Numbered from the stretch's first letter, positions 35,786 to 48,729 are shown. The stretch is DNA of 64,000 bases from Sipunculus nudus (GCA_026874595.1 CM049309.1:11398576-11462575); one strand, 5' to 3'. Program-made: numbers and translations. Notes: generated by a model not told the origin, from the sequence alone.

Positions 35786-35826
35786 AGCGCTTATAAGCGC
35801 TACTTGTACAATCCAAAAGAAATAAA
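35786..35826 (+). other. LINE 3' hairpin and poly(A) signal
   Basis: AGCGCTTATAAGCGCT (35786-35801) is a perfect 16-base palindrome about 20 bases upstream of AATAAA (35821-35826). A stable hairpin just before the LINE 3' end is a plausible recognition element for its reverse transcriptase, by analogy with other non-LTR elements. Confidence 0.4.
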
Positions 35827-35835
35827 TTTGTTGAA

Positions 35836-36758
35836 ACCAATATATGTATATTAATATATTACAATAATAAGTACATTGATAAGTAACAGTGCCAAAATCA
35901 TCTACAGGATGCCAGTTAAAGTGGCCGGTCCTTCATGTTAGACTGATGTACAGACAGACAAAAATTCATTCTGCTTTAATTTGTATCTGCATTTAAAATG
36001 TCTTTCTGAAAAACCTTATACACAGTTTAATGTATGCAAACAAACAGAAGGACAGGAAGGAGTTAATTATAAAACCATCCCTTTGTTTCATTGGTATAAC
36101 ATATATGAAAAAAATAGAAATATATATATATATATATAATAAAATACAAAGTTCCGACAAAGAGGTATACATATATGCAATGTAATATTATTCTGTAAAA
36201 TTTGATAATTTGTACATAATTGGGTAACATAGAACAGTTTACTCTTTCAAACGTTTTGATAAAAAAAAACAAGTAAGTAAGTATTAATTAAATCAGAAAA
36301 GTATAAGTGATATAACCATGCAAGTTACCATGCGAATTTCCGTAGAATTCTATTTCTATCACTATCCCTTTGTTAATTAATTGTTCAATTATGGCGATAT
36401 ATATATTTATTCAAAGATCGTTAAGAACAGTTTATATTCCAGTAGGAAGTTAATTTAGTAATCGCAGTCTCAAGTAATAAAAATTACATATACAATGAAG
36501 ATGAAAAATCATCAATTATAAGAAAATGTTGGGATGCGTTCAGTTAATTTATGAGTGGTTTATTTTCACTTAAAATCATGAGGTCCACTATATAAAACGT
36601 TAACCACATATTGGCATGTGACTTAATTGTTTAAAAAAAAAACGTTATACACCAATCGATATAATTGAGCAAATACAAGAAATAAAGGCGTTGATGGATA
36701 TAGGATCTGCGCACTTTGTCTTTTAACATATCTTTGTAGTTTATATACATGTATATAT
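35836..36758. other. Non-coding, AT-rich
   Basis: There is no gene. It contains an AT microsatellite at 36119-36138. Confidence 0.5.
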
Positions 36759-36968
36759 GTTGGAGGCCGTTTGCGGATCTGGTCCATCTGCCGATGGGCT
36801 TGGCCCATATGAGGATCCATTATTGGGCTGCCCATCTGCAGATGGGCAGCCCAATAACGGATTTGATACCATGCACTTTCTGGCCCATTTGCAGATGGGC
36901 TTGGTCAAATAACCGATTTTATAGTTTTTGTTAGTTATACGTTATTATTTTATCATCTTGATGACTTT
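36759..36968 (+). repeat. Left arm of foldback element
   Basis: It contains a 38-bp perfect palindrome at 36820-36857 centred on CTGCAG, with core GGGCTGCCCATCTGCA and its complement. The arm ends near ATGACTTTT. Confidence 0.8.
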
Positions 36969-37476
36969 TGTACTCAGACAAACATTTCTCATGCAGAACT
37001 TAATGTATTTATTGAAACAGAAATCACTATCACATCCTTACATCAATAATTTTATCATCAAAATTACATAGATGTGCATAGGAAATTATATAGATGTGCA
37101 TTCAGTGTTACAATATTCTATTTAATAACTTTTTACACACGATTCTTAATTAGTCTAAATTGCATTCATGTGATGTTAAGAGTTTAACCGAGGTTCACTT
37201 TTTTTACCAAAGAGTATAATAACAGCTGTTGCGAAAAAATCTCATTTACATTACCACATATATAGATGCGACTTCCACAGTACCATACAATTTTACTAAA
37301 GAGCTATTATATATGGTACACAATCAGTTTCTCAAATTGATTTTTAAATAACCACATATTTATCAAGGTTGCATATATACAATTTGACAATTATATATGT
37401 AGCAAACACTCTCTCAGAGTCATTTGATCTCAGAGTCAATCACAATCATGCACTATCACTACAATGAAACGTCTTG

Positions 37477-38141
37477 TTAAAGTTTGTTTTGGAGAAATGT
37501 CTTAATGATAAGCTCTCTATTTAGAATTCGTATACAGAATTTTCGGCGTCCTGCATGGTGATGAGAGCAGCAGGGAAGTCGGGAAGTACTCCTTTTTTTC
37601 AGGATATCAGAGATGATACCGAGGGTAAATGTAGTTTGGCTGCTGGGGTCATTGCCGGAGAGTAGTGTTTTGGCAAAGGACAGGGCAAAAACGCCACGGC
37701 CACTTGTCTGTCTGTGGACGTTCAAAACAAGGATCATAGGGTGCACACTGCTGCATGGAGAAGTTTCGGATTAGATCCTTAGTTTACTCTGTGGATTTTT
37801 TACCATGGAGTCATAGATTGCGACACAGTTTTTGGGCTGTCCAATGTATGATAAGCAATCCAATGATTTTTATTTACATGCAAAATTTTGACAAAGGCGC
37901 CAGCTGGAATGTCTTTAGAGGGAATAACAAGTGTTGTACATCCCAAGAGCAGGCAAATCCATAATTTTGAACCCTTTAGATTTTACGTAGAACTTGACGT
38001 GACGATCTACTGGAACATGTGGGTTTGCAAACGATTCAGAATGTCGTCATACCTTTTGTTGGTGATGATACCTGACCTCTTGCTTGATAAGGCATTACTG
38101 ATTAGCGCATCCAGCAGTTCGCGATAGCGTGTGTTGTTCAT
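37477..38141 (-). pseudogene. Degenerate ULP1/SENP-like cysteine protease
   Basis: Read on the minus strand from an ATG at 38139-38141, it starts MNNTRYRELLDALISNAL, followed by an acidic/basic linker. It then has DIPAGAFVKILHVNKNHWI, the strand with the catalytic His-Trp pair of C48 peptidases, then a VAIYDSM block (catalytic Asp region), then SGRGVFALSFAKTLLSGNDPS. This last block aligns with the usual Q-x-x-x-x-D-C-G-x-F-A-L active-site region, but the DCG triad is reduced to RG, so the nucleophile cysteine is lost. Several frameshifts and stops (near 38010, 37835, 37797 and 37595) confirm it is dead. The family normally cleaves SUMO-like proteins; in transposons its role is unknown. Assigned from motif order, so a profile search is the check. 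Confidence 0.65.
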
Positions 38142-38197
38142 TCTATCAAACTGCAAGAACTAATGTCGACCTATACCAAGTTACTGGTATATAAAGA

Positions 38198-38408
38198 AAA
38201 AGTCATCAAGACAATAAAATAATAACGTATTACTAACAGAAACTAAAATCAGTTATTGGGTCAAGCCAATCTGCAGAAGGGCCAGAAAGTGCATAGTATA
38301 TCAAATCCGTTATTTGGCTGCCCATCTGCAGATGGGCAGCCAAATAACGTATCTTAATATGGGCCAAGCCCATCGGCAGATGGGCCAGATCCGCAAACGG
38401 GCTCCAAC
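38198..38408 (-). repeat. Right arm of foldback element
   Basis: Inverted copy of the left arm, with a 42-bp perfect palindrome at 38308-38349. Base changes in one half of the palindrome relative to the left arm are matched in the other half (TTGGGC/GCCCAA against TTTGGC/GCCAAA), so symmetry is kept within each arm. Confidence 0.8.
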
Positions 38409-39858
38409 ATATATATGTGTGTGTGTCTTTGACTATTACTCATAAAAACACCGCCTGTGGTCTAATAATTTACAGGTGGTATAATAAGCCAAGTGCGTTA
38501 GAATGAATATGAATGCTTTTGGGTCACTCAATTAAGGGTGTCTTATCCGACAAATGGTTTTTCGGACAACATACATTCCCTATTAGAAATAAGTTAAATA
38601 TATGTTCAGTCTCGCAATGGCTATCTTTTTAAAGTCATATTTGACTCTCTATAACCTATATAATCGGAGTATATATCGAAAAACAGTATTTACCCTTCTC
38701 ATCTGCATATGCCCATACTCCCATTTACCAACATCGTGAGGCTGACATATTAGATAAAAAATTGTCCTATCAAATGTCATAATAAATATTATTTTGATCA
38801 ACTCTTCACAGACCGTTTACCTTTTGTACATTGCAGGCTTTTAACAAAACCACAAAAAAAAAGGAAACGGAAAGGCTAACCAGATAAACCGGCCATGGCA
38901 CATAACTATGCGATAATATTGGCTAAAATACTAACGACCTTGAAAATCAGGTCATAACAAGGTTAAAAGTAAATACCAATTGCATATCTTTCACTTGTAG
39001 TACTCTTAGTAATTGTCAGTTTTGGGAAAATGAAAGTGATTGACAATATAGCAAAAAGACGGGCAGTAAAAAAACAAACAACTGGTCAATGGTTTTGCTC
39101 ACGGTGTAAGAAAGAACCATCTTTCCGCAATATATAAATATAAACCCAAATATTATTACAGAAATAAACTTATGAGCTCCTATATGGGCCTCCCGTCACA
39201 ACGAGGAGGGCTTAATTACCTATATAAAACATCATAAGCATGGCCATTTTGTATTCACGTAAGTGATTTATATATGTATGTATGGGGATGGTACACTTTT
39301 AGATATACTTTTCAGATTTGTTAGTGTTGGGAAGTCGCCAATGTAATCAATACAAGGCGGTTGTTACTATATTGAACATGCTGGACCTCCTGGGACAATA
39401 CAAAAAAATCAAAATTATCCACACCATTTCCTTTTACACAAGGAACATATATCCACATATGTATTTTGAGCGCTCTCTAACCCTGACATTTGTTTTACAT
39501 TTTACTTCAGGATCCCTGAATGTTTGTGTGTTGATTTTCCCGGGGATGAGGAGAAACAGACCACCCTCAATGTATCGCAGATGGATGTTTTAATGTAGTG
39601 TAGCGACTTGTCGATATACATGTAATCGACAACAGGTACACAAGAATGTGTGTACACGTGTAAACCCCAGCTGTGTACACAATCAACCCAACACTGTTAC
39701 CAGACGCATGCTGTCCCAATATGGCGGAAGTTTCACCTACCCACTGCATAAGTGCGGTTATTTGGTTAATTTTATACATAAACTTGTGTTTTTTTCTGTA
39801 TTCTTAAATAGAGAGGCATTTCAGGTCATTATTATATAGTAATTCTCTCTTATTGATA

Positions 39859-39935
<77 letters not shown>

Positions 39936-39995
39936 CATATATATATGTAACAGATGAAACTCATCTCTTTGCATCTCTCTGTCTCTATGTGGCTG

Positions 39996-40063
<68 letters not shown>

Positions 40064-40590
40064 AGAGAGAAATAAGAGATGTTTTTCCTTAAATGTTTAC
40101 GTTATACAGAAACAATATACAATTTTTACATTGTTCAGGCTCTGGCAATAAATGAACTGAAAAGCTGGAAAATCCCTATATTAGTCCAGATTGCAGAGTT
40201 CAAATAATTGTGTCCTCTATCATTCTTTTATCTAACCACAGAGTTAAATTATGAAATAGGTAAAACGATACTTGAGGTACCCACTAAGAGTAGGACCACG
40301 TGACCCTGCATGCACTCATTACCTTGACCGGAAGTTCGAAAGCCACCAGTAAACAACAGTATTTGCGCCATGTGTATGCTGTCAAAACATAAGGCAACAC
40401 TTATACAAAGTTCTCAAGTTTCTTAATGGAATCAGTTCTGAGTATTGGGTTTGACCCGTTTCTTGCCACATATAAAGGCATTGTCACTTAATTTGTTTTC
40501 AGCATATATGAGTTTTATAGGTATATACATGTATATAGTGTTACGGAACCTAATATAAACAGATCACGTATGCGTGATGAACACAAATTC
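38409..40590. other. Non-coding stretch
   Basis: There is no gene. A short GT run follows the foldback element (about 38417-38427) and the AT/CT tracts are listed separately. The only long frame (39318-39593) has no supporting features. Confidence 0.45.
39860..40063. repeat. (AT)n, (CT)n, (AT)n microsatellite cluster
   Basis: An AT tract of about 80 bp (39860-39949, slightly interrupted) is followed by CT (39999-40035) and a second AT tract (40036-40063). Confidence 0.9.
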
Positions 40591-41275
40591 TGTAACGGAA
40601 ATAAAAAAATCAGATTCTGTAACACTAGGCAGCGTGAAATGTCTAGGGGAATGAATAAAAAAGTCAGTGGTTTTTTTTTGTTAACAAGTAACTATAATTT
40701 ATTCTTAAAACAACCCTAACATTACACTAAATCAATACAATAATACAGTAAAACAGCGGTACAGCAACAAGTCAATACAATCACATAGAAAATAATGTGC
40801 ACAGTACCTGGATACCAACACCATCACAACGATAAGTCCTTTAAATGTAAACTCTCGGAGAATGACAGTATAGTGTTAAGCTCTTGTAACATCCAGAAAG
40901 TAAACTGAAGTCCAAATGCATAAAATCCAGGAGAAAGTCTTTGAAAATCTATAATTGCCGCATTCGTCCGATAAGGTCCCGACACACGCTTCTGCGTCCG
41001 CTGGAATCTTCTCTGCTCTCTCTCTGCCCTTCCGTTCTAAAACACAGTCCCTTTATATACCTTCACACCCCAAGCCGAGATTTTCCACTTCTCGAACAGC
41101 CTTAAGGATCCTACACAGTAAACACGCATTTCAGGAATTATCGAGAAGAACATAGCCGTGTGTATCCCCACACACCAGGGTCAACACGTGACCCACGACC
41201 AGGCGTGAAAACCCAAGGCTCACATGACAACGAGAGTTCAACCAGTACGGATCAAACATATATAGAATTGTAACA
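40591..41275 (-). mobile_element. Probable solo LTR of a retrotransposon
   Basis: On the minus strand a ~685-bp unit starts TGTTACAATTC and ends CCGTTACA, so it has TG..CA ends. It contains a promoter-like TATATAAAGG (plus-strand 41049-41059), a purine-rich start region with GAGAGAGAGCAGAG about 30 bases downstream, and a poly(A) signal AATAAA (plus-strand 40698-40703), in the order expected of U3-R-U5. No gag-pol lies on either side and no second LTR is visible. A clear 5-bp target duplication is not seen. TGTAACA/TGTTACG words also occur at 40541 and 40617, so the borders are uncertain by about 50 bp. The LTR family is unknown. Confidence 0.55.
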
Positions 41276-41609
41276 CGCGGCCACACACGAGTGCCACAAC
41301 AGGAGTTACGCCCGTGTCACATAATAAAAAGAGCACTTGTAACAATAGTTCTGTTTTATTATGTGAGTTTTTTTTCGTTGTGCTTGACGTGGAATAAGTA
41401 ATGAAATGTAGGTAAGTCCTGTGGAACATATTTTTTTGCTCTTCTATGGTACAGAAAAGAAAGCGTTTTAATATTGAATTAGCATTGCTCATGAATCAAA
41501 TTTATATAGTCTTATTTATTTGTTCTGACATATTTCACATTGTAATCCATGCATTGAAAATGTGGAAAGAATTATTTGTAATAATATTTCTTTTATATAA
41601 TGCGTGAAA

Positions 41610-41663
<54 letters not shown>

Positions 41664-42619
41664 CAGAGAAACATAGACAGAGACAGAGATAGCAAGTGAG
41701 CGAGACGTATTCTTTAGTTCGGCCTTATCTGCAAGATGTGGCATGCATGGGCATATCATCGAATTCCAAGCCAACATTTTATTCACACTATATATCAAAT
41801 GAATCACTCTGCATATATATAATATATATAGAAAGAGACTATATGATATAATGTAAATTTGTATAAATATACAAGTCGATTTGATCGTATATTCTCTCGC
41901 TTAAAACTAAAATAACGGAAATTTATAATCAAACGAACAATATTATTCTTAGGAGATTGAACAGAAAATGACTGCGTTTGCAGGTGTGCGTGCGTGTGTA
42001 CGTCTATGTATGTACGCGCCTATACACATATATAGTATAAATCTCCTATAGCTATGCTGACTTTCACATTATTTTTATACAGCAAGTTTAAGAAATATCT
42101 GCAGCGCTCCACTGTGGGATAAGAAAATGTGATGGGCCTACTTTGATGGGCCTACTGTGACCCGTATAGATGGGCTGCTTGCTTGAAGCTCTTTATCTCG
42201 GTATATATGACAGACGGATTCTTTACAATGTGCTCGACATAAAATCCCTATGGGAGGTTTTTTTGTGTGTTTGTTGCATAAATTGAACGTATCTGTCGCT
42301 TTGGCTCAGACCATGCAGATCAAATGACCACAGCATATAAAAGAAACGGATAAAAGGAGTGAATATTTCAAGAACGTTTGTTTGTCTTAACTATTTTTAA
42401 TGCCGGGTTGGGGATTTTTAAGATAATCTGATTGCCATTAGTTCCGATAACCTACGAGTCATTATGCAAGATAAACTTTTTTTTCTAGTTGAAATATAAA
42501 GAGAATGGTGCTATATATGCAAGTGTATCCTAAAGGGACAAATTCCATATTTTCCCTATAATCCTGCGAAATTTGTCATTTTTACGGAAATTCCGCGAAG
42601 GGTCAATCGCGGCCCCTTC
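41276..42619. other. Non-coding stretch
   Basis: No gene is seen. The 41618-41661 GA microsatellite is listed separately. Confidence 0.5.
41618..41661. repeat. (GA)n microsatellite
   Basis: About 22 GA units. Confidence 0.9.
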
Positions 42620-42783
42620 CAGGGGCGGATCCATGATTTTTTAGATGGATCACGATTTATATCGAGGAAATAATACCCAAAATTAAAGTCCACAATTCCG
42701 TAAAAATATTATGAAATAAGGGGGGGGGGGGGATTACATGTATTTTTAAACACCCAGATCACCCACCCCTTGATCTGCCCCTG
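42620..42783. mobile_element. hAT-like MITE with CAGGGGCGGATC ends
   Basis: It starts CAGGGGCGGATCCATG and ends TTGATCTGCCCCTG, giving ~14-bp imperfect terminal repeats of a type widespread in metazoan non-autonomous hAT elements. A poly-G tract (about 42719-42732) interrupts the interior. No clear 8-bp duplication. Confidence 0.6.
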
Positions 42784-44082
42784 AACTGCGCCAACCGGTG
42801 AACTCAGCCCATGGAAAACCCGGCCGAGACAAATCTTGCTCAAGTTACGCGGACCTGTCTCTGTACAAGAACGGGTATACATGATAAAAAATAATACATT
42901 CAAATATGAAAGAAAGACCTCCAAATATATGATGATGCTGATTTGAGCAATCTGTTAAAGAGGGGCACTTGCTTGCTCGTATATATAACGACCTCAAATT
43001 TGGAAATGAAAGCACTAGGTTCATTTTAACCACTGCCAGCCACAAATATTGTAAACATAATCAGGAAAAGATTACAGAGACCATACAAACCAACAGTTCC
43101 AACCAGAGGCTGTCCCATCTTATTATTATTTTTTTTCCGTCTGTTTTCCACACAGGTTCAGCTGTCAGGCCCGACCGATGTGACCAATTGCACGGTAAAT
43201 AACATCTATGTGCAGTAAAATGACTATAACTCGTGCGGTGCTGTGTATAAGAAATATACCTTGGAAAATATCGCGGAATGAATCTGGGAATCAGAATTAT
43301 TATACACGCGTGAGAGGGATCTTATCCCCCCCCCCCCCCCCCCCCAGTTTTTCTTCTTAACATACCCTAATGCATGCGAGATTTATCTATAGAAGGTCTA
43401 GCACTCCCGGCACAAATGTTTAAATGTAGCTTTGAGTACATGACTCAGTAAGCACTGGTAAGCCTTACTTGAGGCTGGTAAACTTGGGCTGGTAAGCCTA
43501 ACTTGAGCCATGATACAAGCCATACGGAGGAATGAATTGCAGTGCACGATCTTCTCCCATATTGCATTGATATCGTTGTAAACAGCCCGTACTCTTAACA
43601 TTAGGCTATGAATGGTGTATTTATTCTAAAGAATACATGTGAAATCAAAACTCAAACTGAAACTCATTCTTTATATGTTAACCAGTAATTTCCTGTATCG
43701 TGTGCAAGTTGACTCTCGCCCAGTAACCCGTGCAAGCCATGCATATACCTGAATTCGCCAGAATTTCAGTAAACATACGGATGGATTTACCAATATAATA
43801 TCAATATGACTTAAAACGGCATTGGTCTGCTTTATATAAAGTGACAGCGTTCTTGCAGGCCATGAGAGGTTGTCAAAAATTACGAATATATTTTCAGCCT
43901 CATAGAGGCCTAGAGTTAGTTCCTTCTTGAAGGATGTAAAAAGGGCACTCTGACAGCCAGTACGCTTATCGTAGACTCTAATGTCAATTGGCCGAATTGT
44001 ATATTTGTATCGATCTGTATATTTTATTTTCACTTGAGGCTCATTTGTTACTGCCAACATGTGAATGTTATACTGCGATTAC
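42784..44082. other. Non-coding stretch
   Basis: There is no gene. It contains a poly-C tract of about 21-22 bases near 43327-43346. The segment around 43440-43505 has a short internal duplication (GCTGGTAA..CTAACTTGAG words). Confidence 0.45.
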
Positions 44083-44145
44083 CTTTTTGTTCGCGAGGGG
44101 TTTAAATTCGCGACATTCGCGAAAGGGAAATTTGCGCGAAAATAA
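44083..44145 (+). repeat. TCGCGA-rich dispersed repeat
   Basis: TTCGCGAGGGGTTTAAATTCGCG and following words match, in inverse orientation, the block at about 55325-55400 (TTCGCGAGGGTTTCAAATTCGCG when reversed). Confidence 0.6.
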
Positions 44146-47100
44146 AACCTTCGTTAATTTAAGACACATTCGAGGGATCACTGGATCTATAGGCATTACG
44201 ACGGCTTTTGTATGTCTGCTTTCTACTCAGCCACCATATATTGATCTTTTTCGACTTCTGCCTGTCACTTTAATACACTAATACCTATAAGAATTGGCCA
44301 TTGCATTGGCAATATTTTTTTTTTGTTCGTCTTGGTTTTCATTTATTCACAAATATCAAAGACTAGTGTCTCCTTTTATTTTACATTATTTTGTAGCAAT
44401 ATGTAAACAACCTGAATGACAAATGACCTTATTCTCACAGGTTTCAAGTTACTTTCAAAGTTATAATCTTTAGTTCCCTACAACAGATCGTTTTGTACGC
44501 ACAGCGTCCCACGCACTCTCTACAATCGACCTTTGACCTTACGGTAAAGACCCCTTTGACACCATGCAGGGGGTCGTCGGACTACTTTATTGGTCTCGGT
44601 TAACTGACAATGAGTCTCGCCTATTGTAAACAACATGGTTGTGCCCATATGAGCGGACTGTCAGCTTGAGCGGTTGTACTGAAACCCTCTGTTTGTCAAA
44701 TGTGTTTTAAAATCCAAACTCGTCATTTTCTTCGCCTCCGCTGCACTTTATCGGAAAAGAACTTGTATGATGAACCATAAAAGCGATAGCATCTCCGATT
44801 ATCGCTAATTTGTCACATTTTTTTTTTTTTATTGTGTTATATCAAGACATGTCACGTACCACATAAACGGTTCATCACACGATTTCCTCTTATAATTATT
44901 TTCACATATACAAATAAACAGTAGCTAAACTGTGAAAATTTGTAATAAACTTCTTAATAGTTGAGCACTTCTTTGTCGCCTAGTGCGTGATGCGGTGTAC
45001 GTTCGGCGCATAACCCAATACCCCCCCCCCCCTCATTGCGTCCGTGAGGCTGTTCTCAGAACAAACGTGACGTAACGTGAATGCGTCTCACGCAGGACCT
45101 ATTTTCAGATATTAAACGGCAAAGTTTCAGGGTACTCCCGACTTAATAAGTCACTCCAGTCTACTGACACCCTCGCACATATATATATACGCAAAGTTTG
45201 CAAACCCATGTAATGATATTATTTCCATCGTGTCATTTTATTTATACACATATACATGCTAGATGGTTATCATTCACTTTTCCTTAAGTATTTATTCTAC
45301 CTTTGATTCTTTCAGACAGACCCTATATCACCGAGATGTCGGCTGTTTATTGTAACACCCAGACAGTTTACATTGGGGAGTTCTTTTTCAAAATAACCAG
45401 ATAAGATACAGTGCTAACTGTGGGGTACAAGTCAGCCTTTTTTCTGCAATTAAATAAATCATAGCAACACAAAAACATTGTAGGGATCACTGTGGGTCCA
45501 TGTATGTTTTTCAGATCATGCTGACTTTGTTCTGTTACACACAGCTGCGTTGCCATCCATCCCAGAGAACTGGAGCCGCAGTCAGTTCAAGATAACCCCA
45601 CATCGACCAGACCTGGCAGAACCTTGGATATTCAGATAGTGTTGTGTGGCAGCCCTTTAGGCGTGGACTGGGCACGAGCCCAATATCCTGCATGTGGTCT
45701 GGCACTTGTCACGACTTTGAAAGTACTGATATAGCCACAAGACATATCATTCCCCAGCCCCAGCACCGTTTCGAGGCACTTTGCTTCGTCCTTGTGGATA
45801 ACCGAGACACATTACTTATCCAAACCCCCGCGATCTCTGATAAGTGACTGTATTTGTTTTTCCTATATAAAATCTGCAAAACTCCTAAAGTCTGGGCCAT
45901 TTTTATATATTAAAAAATATCTGATATTAAACCCCTTTAACCAGAGAGTTTGTTGTTTCTACAGTCATTATATATTAAGGCCAAGAAATCAGGGCTTAAC
46001 TATATTATTTTCTCCAAATCACAGTTTAAACCAAAATTAATTATCCCCGCCCCCCCCCCCCCTCCAAGCAGTCCAAAACAACCATTTGGACATGTCTTTG
46101 ACTGCCCACATATTAAAATATATTTGACTGATATGGTCACTTTTGTTTGAGATTATGCTAAACAATACATTAAAATCAAACAGTGGGGGTTTTAAGGTCA
46201 CCTGGCATAATGGCTAGAGCCAGCAAGAGCAGGCCAAACCATTCACTACTCCGCGGCTTTGTGACCCCTGGTCATGTGTATAAATAGGACCATGTCACCT
46301 CTGGAACCCTAACAAAGTACTGGCTTGACATTCTTCATATTCATTTTAATGTATATACCCGTCGTCAGAAGTCTAATGTTAACAATTTTACATCTATATT
46401 TGTTCTGAAATTTCGAGAGTATAAATAGTGAAAGAGTGGTTACAACAATATTTTTTTAATTAGGTGGTCGTTTGACAAATTATAGATAATTTAGAAAAAT
46501 AAATTTGAATTAATTGGAAATAAAAAATACCACAAAGGGCACAGTGTATCCGTCATTTCAACTGGATAAAATCTTCCCACGACAATATTCTTAATTATTC
46601 CCTTTTTACTCACTTGACATTTCTATGTCATATCTGAGTGCACCATGTCAGTCCATCTGCCTCTGAACAATTAAAACACGGGCAACAGTCCAGACAAAGA
46701 TAGCATAATTCAAATGATATCAGGTTGTTTTTCTTCCACTGACTATTGTCAGCATTAATTGAGTTTGCACATTTCACGATCAGCGGGGATTAACTGTAAA
46801 CGGATGAAAAGAAAAATAAAAAGAACGAACGCATGACTCATCCGTAACTGCCAAGTCAGCAAATAACTGCTCATGCTGGATGGCGATTGATGTGGTGATA
46901 AATCTAACATCGATCCTTTATGTTTTATGCATGTATCATTTGACTTGTTAGTCTTCAAAGTATGCGAACCACGTGCCCTTCATCTCCAAAAGCCAGTGGT
47001 GTGCGTTCTTTGTTGGGGACAGGCAAACTGAGCATCGGGCAGTACTCTCTGTATATATAGAGAGCAGTCTGAACATATAACATTCATATATCTGCATGAT

Positions 47101-48658
47101 TCTCCAATGCGAGTGACTTCTTTGTGAACTGGTAGAATAATTACCGCTTTAACCATTGCTAGTCTCAAGAATCAAACTACATATATATTTATTTATATAC
47201 CCCACATGCATTTGTAGTTACGAGTAAGCTTTTCGGAGGTTAAATGATCACTCCCGTTTGTCAATCCTTGTTTTTGTCTGTCGGCATAATGATTTTTAGT
47301 CTTTTTGTTTACATGATACATGCCTTAAAATCGATATCAATGGTTTAGGTCAAATTGTATGGATTTAAGCATTGAGAAAAGGAAGTATTAATTTAATGAT
47401 TTAGGTGATCTGGAAAATCCTTTGATGTTTGCGAAGGAATTTAATATATGGTCTATTCTCTTATAGTTAACATTACTGTAGATTGTCAATGGGCGAAAAT
47501 ATGTTCGAAGAAACCGTTTACATCTTCACCTCAAACCAAATTTCGTGGTGAAACAGAAGCTCGAAGATGATATTTTTTTTGTGTACATTTTGCAGGAGCT
47601 TGTGCATCTTGGTGCCCTGACACGCATTTCTTGTTTATCTCAACAGCTTGAGATAACATACAAGCTCCTAGTTTCAAACCAAGAATATGGCACTGTAATT
47701 GGTTTTCAGTAGGGAGCTATAAGTATCAACAATTCATGCCGCATCGCTCAGTCATCCTTTTGCACTCATGCCATTCAATCATATCTTCTTTTTCTTCCTT
47801 CTGTTTTGCGTATTAAGATCACAACAGTGCACTTCTCCATAGCAACAAACACGCCATTTTCCCCATCAATGTTACATGACAGTCCATTTCAAGGAATGCT
47901 CGGCACACTGTGAAAGCTCAAAGCCACGCTATGGGGCACTTGCGCCCACAACAAAAGCAGCTGTTCGGACGGACCGCTCAGTAAGAACTGAGTGTTTTTT
48001 CTGACAGCGTCAATAGCTGCCATGCAGTTGGGGTAATTGGCCCGTTAATTGTTATAGATTCGCACGAGAGGTTCCTGTTGAGTTCATGGCGGCCCGCTTT
48101 CCGTAATTTACGGTCTTTTTGTTATCGCGTGAATTACGCGAGACTCTGATCCGCCGAGCCTAGCAACAGGGGACGCTTTGTGAGCAGAGGCATGGCCTTC
48201 CACACAGTAGCGCTCACACGTCATAACAACCATTGAACCCATGATACCAAGTCAATACATTGTTTGTTTGGACTTATAAGTATATGATTTAGACGCATAC
48301 ACGATAGGCTTTGCCTTATGCACACAGCCTTGAGCAAAGTTGTGAACATTGACAAGTTCATAAACTTCGTTGTCAAGTGTATGCATGCGAGATCTGTACA
48401 GCCAAGTCGGACATACATACATATACATACAAGAAATCCTCAAACTTCACCATCATCAAGTTGCATTTAAGTATTTTAAATGCATAACTAGTGCATTGTA
48501 GAAGAGGCATCTGGGCAAAGTGTAATATATATCTAACCGGAACTTAACATTGTTTTATAATGGCGCTTGATTATCAAATGAGCGTGTACAGGGGACGACC
48601 ACCCTGGGACAACAAGAAGAGGTAAGATTTATTCTATTGTATTGATATATACATATAA

Positions 48659-48665
<7 letters not shown>

Positions 48666-48729
<64 letters not shown>
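48666..48729. repeat. (CA)n-(TA)n compound microsatellite
   Basis: About 13 CA units then about 20 TA units. Confidence 0.9.

Larger units (their letters stand above)
33070..35835 (+). mobile_element. 5'-truncated Jockey/CR1-like non-LTR retrotransposon
   Basis: The remains of a LINE second open reading frame run on the plus strand, followed by a ~400-bp 3' untranslated region that ends near AATAAA (35821-35826). The 5' part, including any endonuclease domain, is absent. The junction lies just after the CA microsatellite. Reverse transcriptase blocks occur in the right order but in several frames. No RNase H domain is seen. The clade is inferred from the style of the RT blocks and the C-terminal cysteine motif. 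Confidence 0.85.
36759..38408. mobile_element. Foldback-type DNA transposon with ULP1-like gene remnant
   Basis: Two ~210-bp arms, 36759-36968 and 38198-38408, are inverted copies with about 85-90% visible identity. The outer end is GTTGGAG(G/C)CCGTTTGCGG. Each arm holds repeated GGCCCATCTGC(A/C)GATGGGC words and one long perfect palindrome. The 1.2-kb interior carries a degenerate ULP1/SENP-like protease gene on the minus strand. ULP1-like proteases are known passengers in several eukaryotic DNA transposon groups (for example Zisupton/KDZ, some MULEs and Kolobok). The superfamily is undetermined because no transposase is left. The flanks are ATATAT-rich, so a target duplication cannot be read. 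Confidence 0.75.

Noticed and set aside
46270-46300. TATAAATAGG promoter-like word
   Set aside because: No open frame, exon or LTR structure follows it.
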